NCBI GenBank assembly: GCA_036924085.1
Contig: JAVGWX010000007.1
Location: 31,225,953 to 31,289,952 of the forward strand
Direction: 5' to 3'
From: Ariolimax columbianus
Taxonomy: Eukaryota; Mollusca; Gastropoda; Stylommatophora; Arionidae
DNA: 64,000 nucleotides
The notes beneath the pieces were generated by a model that made no database searches, had not been told where the DNA came from, and saw nothing but the letters and a program-made list of their open reading frames with translations. Shown here piece after piece: positions 31,493-43,014 of this stretch. The position numbers and the translations under genes are program-made. Every line of letters begins with the position of its first letter. The stretch's first letter is position 1.

Positions 31493-31850
31493 GGGACGAT
31501 GAGGCTAACGTCTGGTCAGACAAAACATACTGATCAGAGAATGTTAGCCAGGGTCAGAAGAAATATACTGGTCAAGCTCCTCACCTGACCTCCTCGTTGG
31601 TTGTCCTAGAAACAGGCTGTTGTCGAGGACAACAGTCTGACTAACAAAGTGAGATTTGACGCGATCCCCGTTAGTAGTGAGTGACACGCAGATGAGGCCA
31701 ACCGTCTGGAGGACCCCGGTCCACCTTCATCAGCATTCTCAAGATGTGAGGAAAGTTACTGCAACCTGTCACTTAACGCTGTTTTCAGGGCGCACAAAAG
31801 AGTAACCTACTCATTTGTGGGCATTCGAAACAACAACAAGAATTTGTATA
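31493..31850 (+). mobile_element. Element C, best dispersed copy
   Basis: The first 97 bp (gggacgatgaggctaacgtc to ctcacctgac) are almost identical to the satellite monomer at 52-64 kb, with about four differences. The remaining ~260 bp (tcctagaaacaggctgttgt, gtagtgagtgacacgcagat, ggtccaccttcatcagcatt, ctgttttcagggcgc) are absent from the satellite. It ends aacaacaacaag. There is no coding frame. The (AAC)n end suggests a retroposon, but the mechanism is not shown. Confidence 0.9.
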
Positions 31851-31859
31851 CGGATAGTG

Positions 31860-32540
31860 ATAACAATAGCAACATGTTCTCTATATTTATGAAATTATAA
31901 AAAGTAAGTCCCATAGGAAATACTGCTTTTGGGGATCAGGCGTTAGAAATTTCACGAGGACTCTGCGTGTGTGAGGTGGAATGACTAGTTTCCTTCCTCA
32001 CTGCCATGCCTTTCCTAGCTGCTAGTTAGGCACCCATTTACAGCCTGGCAGACTAGGGTGTGCTAGGTGCAAATCTGTAACAAACAAATACCTTAAACAG
32101 TTTAGCACTTGGACAATCATTTGACCATCTATCTATCTTCACTCCACTTGTGTTATTAGATGTTGTGGGGAGGTGTGACCTCCGTTGTTTCAAATTTTTT
32201 GGCAGGCAAAAAAATCTGCTGGTACTTGCCAGGTCAATACCAGTATCTAATTGCAAAAACATTAGGTTGGTTGCCCCTGGAATATACATTCACCTTTTTG
32301 GGACTGATGGTGGTGGAAGTGTAAATTAAATAAAGGTAGACCCGCAGCCTGTTTGGCACCATCTATGCCGCTCAGCTAACCACATAACCAAGACCTGATG
32401 TTATAACCACACAGTCTCCTTTTTGTGACATATTGTCTGTGGGGCAAGAATCATTTGACATAGAATAAATGTACTTTGGACAAAAAGGAGAAGGTGTTTC
32501 ACCTCTTCCAGCTAAAATGCTACAAGATAGTGCTCAAAAT
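31860..32540. other. Unassigned DNA
   Basis: I find no gene. A ~60-bp motif near 32,345-32,400 (gcaccatctatgcc ... ccacataaccaag) is similar to stretches at 39,510-39,580 and 52,110-52,165 and may be part of a dispersed LINE. Confidence 0.35.
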
Positions 32541-32544
32541 AGAA

Positions 32545-32745
32545 TGGATAGCAATGGGGAAAAAACATAACTAAAAGAGGAGGATATAGAACAAAATTGG
32601 CTAGTAATTTTACATCTAGGAAACTAAACTACTCTAGCCACATCAAGCACCACAATGATCTAGAAGAAAAATAATACTGGAGAGTATTATGCCTTGAAAG
32701 TGAAGCAGACTGAGAAGACGGACACTTGGCAAAAAACATTCACCT
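32545..32745 (+). mobile_element. LINE 3' end remnant, first part
   Basis: The plus strand encodes FTSRKLNYSSHIKHHNDLEE and a following degraded GRP segment. A likely final part (CTTGTTATGAGAGCGACGTT-like end) is at 33,195-33,300. The two are separated by about 450 bp of unassigned sequence. Confidence 0.55.
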
Positions 32746-33194
32746 GGGCAATTTCTCTGTATGCTCACCGGTGTATTCGTTGTGTTAACCCCCATTTTTG
32801 CTACAGAAATAGTTAAATAGAAAACAAGGCCATTTCATCCCTTCTTGAAAACCACAAAATGGCTAGATTGACTTTAAACATGTTTCTTACTATTTGTTTC
32901 TCCTTTTCAAATGGATTTTAGAGGTTGCTCCATTAATGATGATCGTGATGAAGTTAAGTTGCTGCAACAGATTCTTCTAAGGCAGGTCTGTTTAGTTTGT
33001 TTAAGTAGATGTTATAAATACGTTTGTAGTGGAAACTAACAGATATGACGATCTAGTTAGGAACATTACCAGTGCTTTGTGGCAAATTCATGGATTTACA
33101 AAACAACTGGTGTACCCAAAAAACGAGCAAGTACAATTGTTTGTGACATAATTTTTAAAATGTGGAAACTAGAGGGTTATAGAAATTTTGATGA

Positions 33195-33300
33195 TGACCG
33201 TTACAGAGGCCGGACAGCTGGAAAATGATTGAGAGTCTTATAGATCAGCTTGTTATGAGAGCGACGTTCTCCAAATGACAAGCTACATGGTGATGAACTA
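33195..33300 (+). mobile_element. LINE 3' tip remnant
   Basis: The terminus ttatgagagcgacgttctcc aaatgacaagctacatggtg matches the ends of the LINEs at 10.6 and 47.8 kb. Confidence 0.45.
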
Positions 33301-33489
33301 ATTAACTATACTGAACAAATAATAAAGAGTAAATAATTTGTACCAATGTATTTGCGCAAGAGAGATTGTTTTTAAAATTAGAAGTAAAGATATAAAAAAA
33401 ACATTAATTCTAGAAAATCGTGTTTTCCAATTTCTGCATTGTCTGTCGCATTTTTGGAAGTTTAATGTTCAGTGATTTACTGCATTGTG

Positions 33490-34610
33490 ATAATAAACAT
33501 TGGCTACAAAAAACTGTGTGCCAGATAGGTGCTGAAAATGTTAACTAATAAACACAATCAGACAATTTTTTGCAACATTTTCACAATAAAGGAGATAAAT
33601 TTGTTGGCCTCATTGTTACTGGAGATGAGACCTGGATTTCCTACACAAACGTCAAAACAAAGCAACAGTCAATGCAATGGCGACACGCATGGTCCCTTGA
33701 AAGCAAAGAAGTTTAAACATACACCTTCTGTCAAAAAGATCATGGCCACTATTTTCTGGGACAAAAAAATGGGTCTTGCTTACTGATATTCTTAAAGTGG
33801 AAAGTCAGTTAATGTGAATGCTTATTGAGACACTCTGATGAAACTTAGATGCACCATTCAACAACAAAAATAAAGACATGGGTTACTGTCTGCCAGGTAC
33901 TTTTACATGATAATGCTCTACCTCACACCACAGGTCAAACTGTTGAATTGTAAGAATTTCAGTTGGAAATGTTTGACCACCTGTGCTACAATCCCGATCT
34001 CATGTCAGGTGATTACCACCTTTTGATGCACATCAAGAAGTGGCTTGCATCCCAGCAGTTTGAAATTGACGATGAACTGCAGACAGGGATTAATGAATGG
34101 TTCATCCCAGCAGTTTGAAACTGATGATGAACTGCAGACAGGGATTAATGAATGGTTCATCCCAGCAGTTTGAAACTGATGATGAACTGCAGACAGGGAT
34201 TAATGAATGGTTCATCCCAGCAGTTTGAAACTGATGATGAACTGCAGACAGGGATTAATGAATGGTTCATCCCAGCAGTTTGAAACTGATGATGAACTGC
34301 AGACAGGGATTAATGAATGGTTCATCCCAGCAGTTTGAAACTGATGATGAACTGCAGACAGGGATTAATGAATGGTTCATCCCAGCAGTTTGAAACTGAT
34401 GATGAACTGCAGACAGGGATTAATGAATGGTTCATCCCAGCAGTTTGAAACTGATGATGAACTGCAGACAGGGATTAATGAATGGTTCAAGATACTGGTA
34501 GCCCACTTCTTCAACACGAATTAGGAACCTGGTGCCCTGATATAAAAAATGTGTTGAAGTCGATGGTGACTACGTTGAGAAATAATGTAAATGTGTGGTT
34601 CACTTTTGAC
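33490..34610 (+). pseudogene. Mariner-like transposase relic with internal tandem expansion
   Basis: Plus frames show GDKFVGLIVTGDETWISYT with the first catalytic aspartate. Then comes KQQSMQWRHAWS, a KKFKHTPSVKKIMATIFWDKK stretch in another frame, VLLHDNALPHTT with the second, and CYNPDLMSGDYHLLMHIKKW with the third. The DDD signature is therefore visible. QQFEIDDELQTGINEWF follows, and an eightfold 55-bp expansion begins there. After the array the C-terminus CVEVDGDYVEK and a stop are still present near 34,550-34,590. The N-terminal DNA-binding part is missing. Stops and frameshifts make it nonfunctional. Confidence 0.85.
34046..34487. repeat. 55-bp tandem repeat, 8 copies, inside a mariner relic
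   Basis: The unit ttcatcccagcagtttgaaa ctgatgatgaactgcagaca gggattaatgaatgg starts at 34,046 and then every 55 bp to 34,431. Copies 2-8 are identical. The first differs at three bases (aattgacg). The period is not a multiple of three, so it destroys the frame. Confidence 0.97.
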
Positions 34611-34809
34611 TGCAATAAATCATTTTTATCTTTGATGAGTTTTCATATATTCATATATTTAATACCGGAACTTGCTTAAAAAATTAGCCTCATAAATTTG
34701 CACATTACATGTAATCAGTGTATACAACTATCTTTGATTTTTACATAAACATTATTCCTTTTCTTCATTTGCATTCAGTTTTATTGGTTACATTACATCC
34801 AAAAGCACA

Positions 34810-36731
34810 TGGCCAGGATAAAAGGACACAGGCATATCGCCACGATAAAACGCTGCAGAAACAGCACTAGGATAAAAGGTTATAAGCCTGTTGCCAAGAT
34901 AAAAGTTTGCAGGCACATAACCAGGATAAAAGATGCAGGCACTTCACCAAGATAAAAGTTTGCAGGCACATAACCAGGATAAACGATGCAGGCACTTCAC
35001 CAAGATAAAAGTTTGCAGGCACATAACCAGGATAAAAGATGCAGGCACTTCACCAAGATAAAAGTTTGCAGGCACATAACCAGGATAAAAGATGCAGGCA
35101 CTTCACCAAGATAAAAGTTTGCAGGCACATAACCAGGATAAAAGATGCAGGCACTTCACCAAGATAAAAGTTTGCAGGCACATAACCAGGATAAAAGATG
35201 CAGGCACTTCACCAAGATAAAAGTTTGCAGGCACATAACCAGGATAAAAGATGCAGGCACTTCACCAGGATACAAGTTTGCAGGCACATAACCAGGATAA
35301 AAGATGCAGGCACATAACCAGGATAAAAGATGCAGGCACTTCACCAAGATAAAAGTTTGCAGGCATATAACCAGGATAAAAGATGCAGGCACTTCACCAA
35401 GATAAAAGTTTGCAGGCACATAACCAGGATAAAAGATGCAGGCACTTCACCAAGATAAAAGTTTGCAGGCACATAACCAGGATAAAAGATGCATGCACTT
35501 CACCAAGATAAAAGATGCAGGCACTTCACCAAGATAAAAGTTTGCAGGCACATAACCAGGATAAACGATGCAGGCACTTCACCAAGATAAAAGTTTGCAG
35601 GCACATAACCAGGATAAAAGATGCAGGCACTTCACCAAGATAAAAGTTTGCAGGCACATAAGCAGGATATAAGATGCAGGCACATAACCAGGATAAAAGA
35701 TGCAGGCACTTCACCAAGATAAAAGTTTGCAGGCACATAACCAGGATAAACGATGCAGGCACTTCACCAAGATAAAAGTTTGCAGGCACATAACCAGGAT
35801 AAAAGATGCAGGCACTTCACCAAGATAAAAGTTTGCAGGCACATAACCAGGATAAAAGATGCAGGCACTTCACCAGGATACAAGTTTGCAGGCACATAAC
35901 CAGGATAAAAGATGCAGGCACATAACCAGGATAAAAGATGCAGGCACTTCACCAAGATAAAAGTTTGCAGGCACATAACCAGGATAAAAGATGCAGGCAC
36001 TTCACCAAGATAAAAGTTTGCAGGCACATAACCAGGATAAAAGATGCAGGCACTTCACCAAGATAAAAGATGCAGGCACTTCACCAAGATAAAAGATGCA
36101 GGCACTTCACCAAGATAAAAGTTTGCAGGCACATAACCAGGATAAAAGATGCAGGCACTTCACCAAGATAAAAGTTTGCAGGCACATAACCAGGATAAAA
36201 GATGCAGGCACTTCACCAGGATACAAGTTTGCAGGCACATAACCAGGATAAAAGATGCAGGCACATAACCAGGATAAAAGATGCAGGCACTTCACCAAGA
36301 TAAAAGTTTGCAGGCATATAACCAGGATAAAAGATGCAGGCACTTCACCAAGATAAAAGTTTGCAGGCACATAACCAGGATAAAAGATGCAGGCACTTCA
36401 CCAAGATTCAAGTTTGCAGGCACATAACCAGGATAAAAGATGCAGGCACTTCACCAAGATAAATGATGCAGGCACTTCACCAAGATAAAAGTTTGCAGGC
36501 ACATAACCAGGATAAAAGACGCAGGCACTTCACCAAGATTCAAGTTTGCAGGCACATAACCAGGATAAAAGATGCAGGCACTTCACCAAGATAAAAGATG
36601 CAGGCACTTCACCAAGATAAAAGTTTGCAGGCACATAACCAGGATAAAAGATGCAGGCACTTCACCAAGATAAAAGTTTGCAGGCACATAACCAGGATAA
36701 AAGATGCAGGCACTTCACCAAGATAAAAGTT
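34810..36731. repeat. 53-bp minisatellite built from 26- and 27-bp half-units
   Basis: Alternating half-units gcaggcacataaccaggata aaagat and gcaggcacttcaccaagata aaagttt repeat about 72 times. Variants include half-units repeated twice in a row, aaacgat and accaggatacaag forms. Open minus frames of 87 codons are by-products of the repeat. The first ~110 bp are more diverged, which may be the edge or seed of the array. Confidence 0.97.
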
Positions 36732-37482
36732 CAGTCTTTTCTAGGTGACAGTCCCACAGCTTCTACTTGTTTTGCAGCTCCTGATAAGGTCTGGCATCAT
36801 AGATCATTATGAGCAAAAAAGTTCAGGAGTCTGAATGCCAGTTTCACAGCTTCTACTTGTTTTGCAGCTCCTGATAAGGTCTGGCACCATAGATCATTAT
36901 GAGCAAAAAAAGTTCAGGAGTCTGAATGCCAGTTTCACAGCTTCTACTTGTTTTGCAGCTCCTGATAAGGTCTGGCATCATAGATCATTATGAGCAAAAA
37001 AGTTCAGGAGTCTGAATGCCAGTTTCACAGCTTCTACTTGTTTTGCAGCTCCTGATAAGGTCTGGCATCATAGATCATTATGAGCAAAAAAAGTTCAGGA
37101 GTCTGAATGCCAGTTTCACAGCTTCTACTTGTTTTGCAGCTCCTGATAAGGTCTGGCATCATAGATCATTATGAGCAAAAAAGTTCAGGAGTCTGAATGC
37201 CAGTTTCACAGCGTCTACTTGTTTTGCAGCTCCTGATAAGGTCTGGCATCATAGATCATTATGAGCAAAAAAGTTCAGGAGTTTGAATGCCAGTTTCACA
37301 GCTTCTACTTGTTTTGCAGCTCCTGATAAGGTCTGGCATCATAGATCATTATGAGCAAAAAAGTTCAGGAGTCTGAATGCCAGTTTCACAGCTTCTACTT
37401 TGTTTTGCAGCTCCTGATAAGGTCTGGCATCATAGATCATTATGAGCAAAAAAGTTCAGGAGTCTGAATGCCAGTTTCACAT
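36732..37482. repeat. 90/91-bp minisatellite, 8 copies
   Basis: Units start at 36,761, 36,851, 36,942, 37,032, 37,123, 37,213, 37,303 and 37,393. Each carries ttctacttgttttgcagctc and agatcattatgagc. Length variation comes from a run of 6 or 7 A. The array follows the 53-bp minisatellite directly. Confidence 0.97.
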
Positions 37483-38010
37483 GGGCACAGATGTGTGCAA
37501 GATAACAGTACCAGGTAAAAGTGACTTAGTAATGTGCAGTGGCTTGCTGTTAGAAAAAAATAGTATGACTTGTTTTGATCTATAAGCCTGGTGGATTGGG
37601 TCAGATCTGCTGTCCTCATTACTGTTTCCTTCTACTTAAACCTATACCGATCTCATTATGACAATGTATAGCTGATTTGTTCCATTTTTCTTCCAGCCTT
37701 GTCGGCCATAGTGAGAAGAAAGTAATTGACATCACCATTGTAAATAAGTAATGATTTAATATAATGCAATAATTTGGGATGCAAATTAGCATATGGGTTA
37801 AAAATTGTTACAGCACAATATGAAGTCACATTTTTATTGACCATTATATTTTATTAAATTGTTTTAATATTCTTTCTGTTACTTTAATCTTTCATTTAAT
37901 AGGTACGCACTATTTTGTTATGAGTATAATAGCTTCTATTCTGGAAGCATTTTAGTTTAGCCTTTTCATTTTCAATATCACATATTCACATTGTGATATC
38001 ACTTAACCCT
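37483..38010. other. Unassigned DNA
   Basis: The stretch is A/T-rich, with no gene or repeat I can name. Confidence 0.4.
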
Positions 38011-38702
38011 TTGAACCGGTGACACCTATATATCGAGGTGTGTGCAAATACCAAATATTCCAGAGCCCCTCGTTTGCCGGTGTGACGGGTGGACCATTAT
38101 TTTAAGACCTATTTTGGGCTGTATGCTTGGATTTTGGCAATAATATAGTGATGTCTACACAGTACACACATTTCCGGAAATAACAAATATGGCTTTGCAA
38201 ATATCGAAGCATGTCTTCACAATGATTTTTATGATGAAAAATGATTTTGAAAAAACAGGAAATGACCATTCTAAAAGGCTAACGGAACAAGTCGTTGAAT
38301 GTAATTTCAAGGATCTGAGGCTGATAAATTGAATTTAGATGGTGGCTATCTTGAAAGGATCAGTTGTTATTTGAACATGTGTTGTGTGTGATTTGGATTA
38401 CTGTTTATCTATTGATTACAATTAAGCTAGAACTGTTCATCAGAGGATCAGACTATGGTCTTGGAGGGTACCCACATAATATTACAACTAAATTTGATGA
38501 AACTATTCCATACTTTACTGAAGTAGGAACATTGGGGATAAGCAGGTCAGTCAATTTTAGATTGAATAACTAAATAAGAGCACATAGTTTTGTCATAGTA
38601 AATAGCTTTACTCAAATTTCTACATTGTCAACATTGTGTGTATTTTCTCAGGAGCACAGATGAATGGGATTTTACAGACTATGTGGCCAAAGTTCAAAGG
38701 GA
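38011..38702 (+). mobile_element. Possible piggyBac-type non-autonomous element
   Basis: It begins ccctttgaac immediately after ttaa, and gttcaaaggg, its exact 10-bp inverse, occurs at 38,693-38,702. The right flank is acgc and not ttaa, so a real right end is doubtful. I recognise no transposase motifs inside. Confidence 0.25.
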
Positions 38703-39370
38703 CGCAGGACAAAGATGAAATTAAATTATCACCTCCAACAAGTGTTTGTGAATAAAATTAGTGATTTGTCAAATGTGAACGAGTACAGAAAAACATGTGC
38801 GTCAGTTTTATGTGTACCCAAGGACAAATTAACAACTTATGTTTTTGATAAATTGGTCTGCATCAGAATATAATTTATACGTCATCGCAATATCATATAA
38901 TCATGTGATGCTAAAAATAGTAATTCTACTCATTAAAATAGTAGGAGTATGTGCTCACACTGCATCTGGTCTATGCAAAGGATTTATGTCCTTTTGCAGT
39001 GGCAGGTTGTGCAAGACTTTATTTCAATTATAAGGATGTCAGTCTCATGCACAATCTTCCAGTCACCTATTATGCCACATACAGTAGGGTGAAATATTAC
39101 TCTTTCTTCTCAAGCAAATAATTCCATAACTCACACATTGGAAACTGATTGTAGTTTAAATGCAATTGATTCCAGCCAATCTTGACAACTGAGCAAACCA
39201 CCCCATAAAATGCTGATGCTTAGAACAATGAAGTCTCTAACACTTACACTCTGACAGAAGTGTCTGCAATGCAAAGTAGTTTCATGCTAAGCACCAATTT
39301 TATGCACTTTGCTTCTTTCAGCTAAATTGATACCTGGGAAGAAAGAATAGGACATCACCATATCATACAT
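38703..39370. other. Unassigned DNA
   Basis: No supported gene. The short open frames have no known motif. Confidence 0.35.
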
Positions 39371-39379
39371 ATTGTGAAG

Positions 39380-39590
39380 AATGCGTATGGAAATGGCAAT
39401 CATATACAAAACAGTGTCCACCGGGGTCTTTGTGTATGACAAAGACAAGAACAGCACCACTGCCCCAAAGAGAGCATGTCGCAAGAAGCGACTAACTGTG
39501 TGGCATGGTATAACACTTACCATGGTTAGGAAGTTTGTTAAGGGCAGCATAGATGCCACCTAACAGGCTGTGGGTCTACTTTGGTGTTTG
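39380..39590 (+). mobile_element. Possible LINE-derived fragment
   Basis: A plus frame reads KRACRKKRLTVWHGITLTMV and RKFVKGSIDAT. The DNA from about 39,508 is similar to 52,110-52,165 in reverse, showing a dispersed origin. The family is not certain. Confidence 0.35.
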
Positions 39591-39704
39591 AATCTATTAA
39601 GATGGACTCGCACATCGATTAACCACTGTCCTAGAAACTGGTTGTATGCAGACTGCATAGTCTTCTAAACCAGTATAAAGACGTTAAGTAAAGTAATGTG
39701 TTTC

Positions 39705-40945
39705 AGGTATCGGATCGATGATTGCAAAATTCACAGATGACACAAAACTATGCAGTAGTGTCTGATCTAAAGCAGAAGTGGATATAGATAACATTCGAGA
39801 ATGGTCTGCCAGCTGGCAAATGGAGTTTAATGTCGATAAATGTACAGTTTTCCACATGGGTAGATCCAATGTGGAACATAATTACAGAATGGGCAAGAAC
39901 AATATTAGAATAATAGAAAAGGAAAGGGACCTAGGAGTTATAATAGATCATACAGGTAAAGTGAGTGAGCAATTCCGGGTAGCAGTGAAAAAGGGAAATG
40001 CAATGCTAGGTATGATAAAAAGAAATATTAAACATAGAAGCAAGGAAGTGATAGTTAAACTGTATAAAGCATTAGTTAGACCTAGATTGAAGTACTGTGT
40101 ACAGCTGTGGAGTCTTTATCATAGAGGAGATATAGACATGCTGGAAAGGATACAAAAAAGAGCGACAAAGCTGATAGTGGGATTCTAGAATTACCATTAT
40201 GAGGAAAGACGCAGAAAAACCGGCCAACGGTGTCTAGAAAAAATAATTCGAGGTGACTTCATACAGATTTATAAGATAATCAAAGAAATCAATAAATTAG
40301 ACTGTAACAGGTTTTTCAAAATACAACCACCTACAAGAAGGTATAGCTTCAGTTCAGTTCATCCCGTAACCCATCAGGTCGTTGGGGCACACATGAAGAC
40401 ATGAAAATCCCACGCCAGCTCTCTCTGTCTGTCGCCGCCTGGCGTATCTAACCGGGACGAAGGCCTGACCACTCATCTCTTCCTTGGACGTCTTCGCCCT
40501 CTCTGACCCGGTACATATCCAAAGAGTATCGAGTTGGGAATTCCGTTGGACCTCGCGACGTACCCGCACCAGGCCATCTTTCGTCTTTTGATAGTTGTGA
40601 ACAGATCTTCAAAAGGACCAATAGCGTCTTCAACTCTCTGACGGATGTCTACGTTCGTGACACAATCTTTATATGTAACATTTAGGAGTTTTTTTTATAG
40701 CATCGCATTTCCATTGCTACAAATTAACTAAAGAAAGGTCCAGGTTAGATCTATTAGGAAACATTTTTTAAGTCAGCAAGTCGCAAATGCTTGAAATGCA
40801 TTGACACAGGAAGTAGTGGAGGCAGGGACAATTAATGCATTTAAGAATAGATTGGATGCGCATAGCTTTTAGAGCAAGGAAATGTAAATGGTTGTATACA
40901 GACTCTTCTAAACCAGTATTAAGGCGATAAGTAAAGTTAGAAACC
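39705..40945 (+). mobile_element. CR1-like LINE, RT C-half, with an inserted fragment
   Basis: The plus frame starts IAKFTDDTKLC (catalytic box with T for A), then IREWSASWQMEFNVDKCTV, IEKERDLGVIIDHTGK, LYKALVRPRLKYCVQLWS and LERIQKRATKLIVGF before a stop. After 40,690 the C-terminus continues (KERSRLD, NALPQEV-like with shifts, INAFKNRLD) and the common 3' end cttctaaaccagtattaagg. The piece 40,345-40,690 is foreign. Stops show that it is dead. Confidence 0.85.
40345..40690 (-). mobile_element. LINE C-terminal fragment inserted in the CR1-like LINE
   Basis: The minus strand encodes VRQRVEDAIGPFEDLFTTIK, RRKMAWCGYVARSNGIPN and GQRGRRRPRKRW. It ends with DNA like ccccaacgacctgatgggtt acggg. 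This is the typical WYGH...GRP tail of another endonuclease/RT LINE. It separates the QPPTRR and KERSRLD codons of the host LINE. Confidence 0.75.
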
Positions 40946-42100
40946 ATCACTGATCACTGCAAGAGCACATACATGATTTAATGCAGGCTTCCTGCAAAGA
41001 GGTCACCTGCGGTGATGGGTTTCTTCTCATTTAAAGGGAAGGATGATGATGACCAAAGCAATCAACCCAATCATGTGAATCGCGTGGTATTACGACTGTC
41101 AATTTCACTTTATGTTTGATACTAACGTAACTAGTCTGCTCTACGAAATGTGAACTAACGTTGTTGGAAATTAGATTAGTTAGGGACGATTAGTAATTAA
41201 GTAGACTAGTGCATATGCCACACATTAACGATGCCAGCATATTACTCATAATGTACAATAAAGTCAATATCAATAGTGCTTTATGAATAGATATACATCT
41301 ATTAATTATGATGGGCAAATATTAGACATCCTTACATAAAAATAAATAAATAATATATTTTTAAACAAGCAACTTTCAGAATCTGAGAATCATGATACCT
41401 CTGAATATAATGACATCATTAGCTGTAAATGTAGCTTAATCTGCTGCTACAAGATAAAAGACATGTTCTTGGTTCAATTATAAATTAAGAAATGTGCTTT
41501 GGCTTTGACAACGAATGACACACTCACGAACTGTTATTCATTCATCGTCAATCCTTCAATGACAACCAACACAATAATTTTAAATGCTGCAAAAACTGAC
41601 TCATCCATCGAAACTTAGACAAGATCAGTGCAATGACTAGCGTTGAGTAAACTATACTTGCTAATTATAGTAGCTGAAGCCTGCTATATCTGCTATATCA
41701 GACTCTCTACTGTGTAGATCCTGTGTATGTGTGCGTGTAGTTTTCCAAACTTGACAGCTGCAAAAAATATCTGAAAGATGACGCCTTAGAAAGTAAACAC
41801 CGGAAATATACAAGTAAGTAGATTGGATCATGCGCATGATAGATTTTCTTTAAATTAGTTATTCGTAGTTTTACGGAAGTTTATTATACATTTCATGGAA
41901 ACGCTAGCCAAGAGAAATGTATCCATGTATATTTAATTTTTCTAGCGAGCTATGTAATGTGTAGCATGTCATTTGCAGAATCTCGCTTCTTACAACCGCC
42001 AACTTATTTGGGTTATAAGTTTTTTGGTAATCGTATAGTACGGTAAGTTGCCATTTCTTTCACTTTCCGTACGTGGAAGAGTGAGAAAAAAAAACTCGTC
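40946..42100. other. Unassigned A/T-rich DNA
   Basis: I see no gene or repeat family. The open frames are short. Confidence 0.4.
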
Positions 42101-42104
42101 TGCC

Positions 42105-42188
42105 AAACTGGACACGAGTGTGATTCGAATCTGGTGCGTTGGAATTGTGAAACGGACTCTTGACCCCTAGACCATGCAGCCTCCTTAG
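42105..42188 (-). mobile_element. tRNA-like SINE head
   Basis: The minus strand has an A-box-like ggctgcatggtctaggggtc and a B-box-like agattcgaatc with tRNA-like spacing. The acceptor stem does not pair well. It is more likely a SINE head or tRNA pseudogene than a functional tRNA. Confidence 0.5.
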
Positions 42189-42477
42189 TGAGATATGACT
42201 GATATAAAATGATCTTCTGGAATTCAATACCGCAAACGAAAGACAGAAAATGCTAAGCAGCAAGCAAAGCAAGAGGAGGTCTTCTGGAAAAGCCTTGGTA
42301 CACAGAAAGCAAAACAAGAACAAGAAAATGAATGCTCCTGTTGGAGCTAGCGCTAAAGGAAATGAACCCCGATGTGTATTTGAGGTGAGCCAGAATCCTC
42401 TTGGCTGTGCTGCAATGCAGTGCCCTAAGTAAGCTAACCCCTATGGGGATTATAGTGTCGATTTCCATTTCATTGAC

Positions 42478-42560
42478 CAGACTCTATCCAATGACACGAA
42501 CAAGAAAGTGAGGTGGGGGTCTTGGTCAGTATGTTTAATCTGACCCTGATTACTTTTCGC
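42478..42560 (-). mobile_element. Element C head fragment
   Basis: The plus strand reads gtgaggtgggggtcttggtc and agtatgtttaatctgaccct, the reverse of the monomer-like head. Confidence 0.5.
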
Positions 42561-42649
42561 TTCCATCTTGATTTCTAATCGTGCAGCACAGGTCGGTATT
42601 TACTACACCATTTTCCAGAGTGTATAACCTATCAGCTGTTATCTGAGAC

Positions 42650-42912
42650 TGTATGCAGGGTCAATTAATGCATTCAGCATTAATGCTTTCAAAAATAGAT
42701 TGTATGCACATAGTTTTTAGATCAAATTTCCGTTCTCCGGACTACATCCTGCTACTTGCAAAGCCCTGTTACAGGCTTGGTAGTGGGAGATTGAGAACTA
42801 ACGCAGAAGAAGAAGAAGAAGAAGAAGAAGAAGAAGAAGAAGAAGATCAAATGAAGTAGAAGAAACTGGCTGTATACAGACTCTGCAAAGTCATCTAAAA
42901 AGACATTAAGTT
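42650..42912 (+). mobile_element. CR1-like LINE 3' tip, split by element B
   Basis: The left piece has attaatgctttcaaaaatag attgtatgcac. The right piece after 42,852 has ggctgtatacagactctgca aag. A (ttaag)n-type tail follows to about 42,960. Confidence 0.7.
42728..42843 (+). mobile_element. 5'-truncated element B with long (GAA)n
   Basis: The 116-bp copy starts at ttccgttctccggactacat and ends in about 12 GAA units. The exact 9-bp duplication agatcaaat is at 42,719-42,727 and 42,844-42,852. Confidence 0.92.
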
Positions 42913-43014
42913 AAGTTATGTTATGTTAAGTTAAGTTAAGCTCAGTTAAGTTAAGTTGTTGAAGTGGGCTTACTGACATCGAAGTTAAATAATTTATAAG
43001 TGAAATTTCCAGGT

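Noticed and set aside
34810..36731. Repeated open frames of 87 codons on the minus strand, and a CRISPR-like look
   Set aside because: The frames arise because the 53-bp unit lacks stops in some phases. The repeats are contiguous with no unique spacers, and the window is eukaryotic. It is a minisatellite.
38011..38702. piggyBac transposase gene
   Set aside because: The terminal CCCTTTGAAC is suggestive, but no transposase motifs or right-hand TTAA are visible.
42105..42188. Functional tRNA gene
   Set aside because: A- and B-box-like motifs are present, but the acceptor stem does not pair and no clean cloverleaf forms. It is more likely a SINE head.
42250..42432. 60-codon plus frame rich in lysine
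   Set aside because: It is too short, has no family resemblance and has no conserved context. It could be a small exon, but nothing supports that.
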